In this document: piece after piece, positions 63,358 through 64,000 of the stretch
How positions within the stretch are numbered: position 1 is the stretch's first letter
Layout: every line of letters begins with the position of its first letter
NCBI RefSeq assembly: GCF_031877795.1
Contig: NC_133934.1
Span: 24,927,716-24,991,715 of the forward strand
Length of the DNA stretch: 64,000 bases
Source: Strix aluco
Lineage: Eukaryota; Chordata; Aves; Strigiformes; Strigidae
Direction of reading: 5' to 3'
Translations under genes and position numbers: made by a program
Notes under the pieces: generated by a model
What the model saw: only the letters and a program-made list of their open reading frames with translations
What the model was told of the DNA's origin: nothing
Database searches by the model: none

Positions 63358-63711
63358 TCAGCTGGAGGTTTCATCATTAAGTGCTCTGTTCTTCTGCAAC
63401 ACTGTATTTAGTTCCTGAATCACATTTGATGGTAATTTGTTATCCAGCGCCAAAGCAGTCTTGTTTGCTTTGTTCTTATTTTTCTTCAGTGCCTTACGTG
63501 ATCTTTGGCGTAGGTCAGTCATTCCTGCACCTACATCCTCAACAGAGATCAAGCTCTGATGTGTTTTTGCATGGCTTTTCACTTTCTCCTCCTTCCGTTC
63601 CAAACATTGTGACACAATAGATGCTTTTTCTTTCAAGTTTTTTCTTTCTTCCAGAAAGTCATTTTCATGATGCTCACCGAATTTTGGGTTCCCAGATTGC
63701 AGTTCTACATT
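63358..63711 (-). CDS. Gene A: last coding exon, protein not identified
   Basis: Minus-strand terminal coding exon. The acceptor, just right of 63711, reads TTTGCTTGTTTGCTCAG, a strong pyrimidine tract plus AG. From there 117 codons stay open to a TGA at 63358-63360, entering in phase 0. The translation is highly charged: it starts NVELQSGNPKFGEHH, has a lysine-rich stretch in the second half (LKKNKNKANK) and ends in a short helix-like segment (IQELNTVLQKNRAL) before the last residues NDETSS. There is no signal peptide or membrane segment. An open reading frame continues 38 codons into the presumed intron, but the splice signal and the change in composition argue that coding begins at 63711. 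A possible polyadenylation signal (AATAAA read on the minus strand) lies at 62846-62851. I do not recognise the family; the basic, coiled tail would suit a cytoskeletal or nuclear scaffold, but that is a guess. Two internal GT sites (near codons 12 and 76) could allow alternative splicing. Confidence 0.75.
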   Translation of the reverse strand, partial: NVELQSGNPKFGEHHENDFLEERKNLKEKASIVSQCLERKEEKVKSHAKTHQSLISVEDVGAGMTDLRQRSRKALKKNKNKANKTALALDNKLPSNVIQELNTVLQKNRALNDETSS

Positions 63712-64000
63712 CTGAGCAAACAAGCAAAGAGAAATAAGATCATTCACATTCACACAATATTCAATAATATTTAGATTGCAATTTTTGCTCATTAGTTTCA
63801 CGTAACAGCTTAAAAGAAAAATCAATTTTACTCAAGAGCTGAGGCAGCACAGTTAATGGTTTCAAATTCCCACAATTTGTGCTATTATCATATAGTAAGC
63901 ATTTTTAGTGAGCATATTTTCTCAATGAATGATACTTCTGAAAATTACATAAATCTTTCAATTAAATGCACCATGACAATGAAGGCATTCATTTTCATAT

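Noticed and set aside
1..64000. CRISPR arrays, bacterial operons, tRNA or rRNA genes
   Set aside because: No spaced direct repeats, no prokaryotic gene arrangement, no cloverleaf or rRNA-like sequence was seen.

Overview
This is a 64 kb stretch of vertebrate, almost certainly avian, nuclear DNA. The strongest evidence is the repeat content: several CR1 non-LTR retrotransposon copies, each 5'-truncated and most ending in the diagnostic (ATTCTGTG)n 3' terminus; an endogenous retrovirus LTR of the avian ERVL type with its internal run of 'ctggagcag...gaactg...' sub-repeats; two further LTR-like elements; and older MIR-like and L3/CR1-like fossils. The sequence is AT-rich, has long non-coding stretches and short exons with GT-AG borders, and shows no bacterial-type gene packing.

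Most of the window looks like intron or intergenic DNA. Reading the minus strand for exons (acceptor AG, open frame, donor GT, and splice phase matching the next exon) I assembled a chain of small exons running right to left from about 55.3 kb to 18.2 kb. I treat these as one unidentified minus-strand gene, called gene B here. The core exons (55169-55267, 36957-37011, 27255-27377, 26814-26938, 26343-26437, 18617-18749, 18207-18308) have good sites and coding-like translations. The linking exons (53202-53223, 52928-52971, 45006-45035, 32890-32924, 24445-24561, 23279-23294) were partly chosen because they keep the frame, so they are weaker. Taken together they give 996 nt (332 codons) with no in-frame stop. 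I do not recognise the family, and neither the start nor the end of the gene is in view.

At the right edge, 63358-63711 (minus) is a clear last coding exon of another gene (gene A), or an alternative 3' end of gene B. It has a strong pyrimidine-rich acceptor and 117 codons to a stop, giving a lysine-rich charged C-terminus; upstream exons lie outside the window.

Layout: 0-3.8 kb nothing recognised except a poly-C run and one exon-like patch; 3.9-6.2 kb CR1 tail, solo LTR, two MIR-like SINEs; 6.2-11.1 kb nothing recognised; 11.1-14.0 kb two CR1 copies on the minus strand; 15.9 kb CR1 tail; 18-27.4 kb gene B exons with a nearly open plus-strand CR1 (21.5-22.9 kb) inserted in an intron; 29 kb ancient CR1/L3-like relic; 32.9-37 kb gene B exons; 37.3-37.8 kb ERVL LTR fragment; 39.7-40.5 kb LTR on the minus strand; 45-55 kb gene B exons; 56-63 kb non-coding with some exon-like ORFs; 63.4-63.7 kb gene A. 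No tRNA, rRNA, CRISPR or prokaryotic feature was seen. All gene calls rest on reading the sequence only; no database search was possible.
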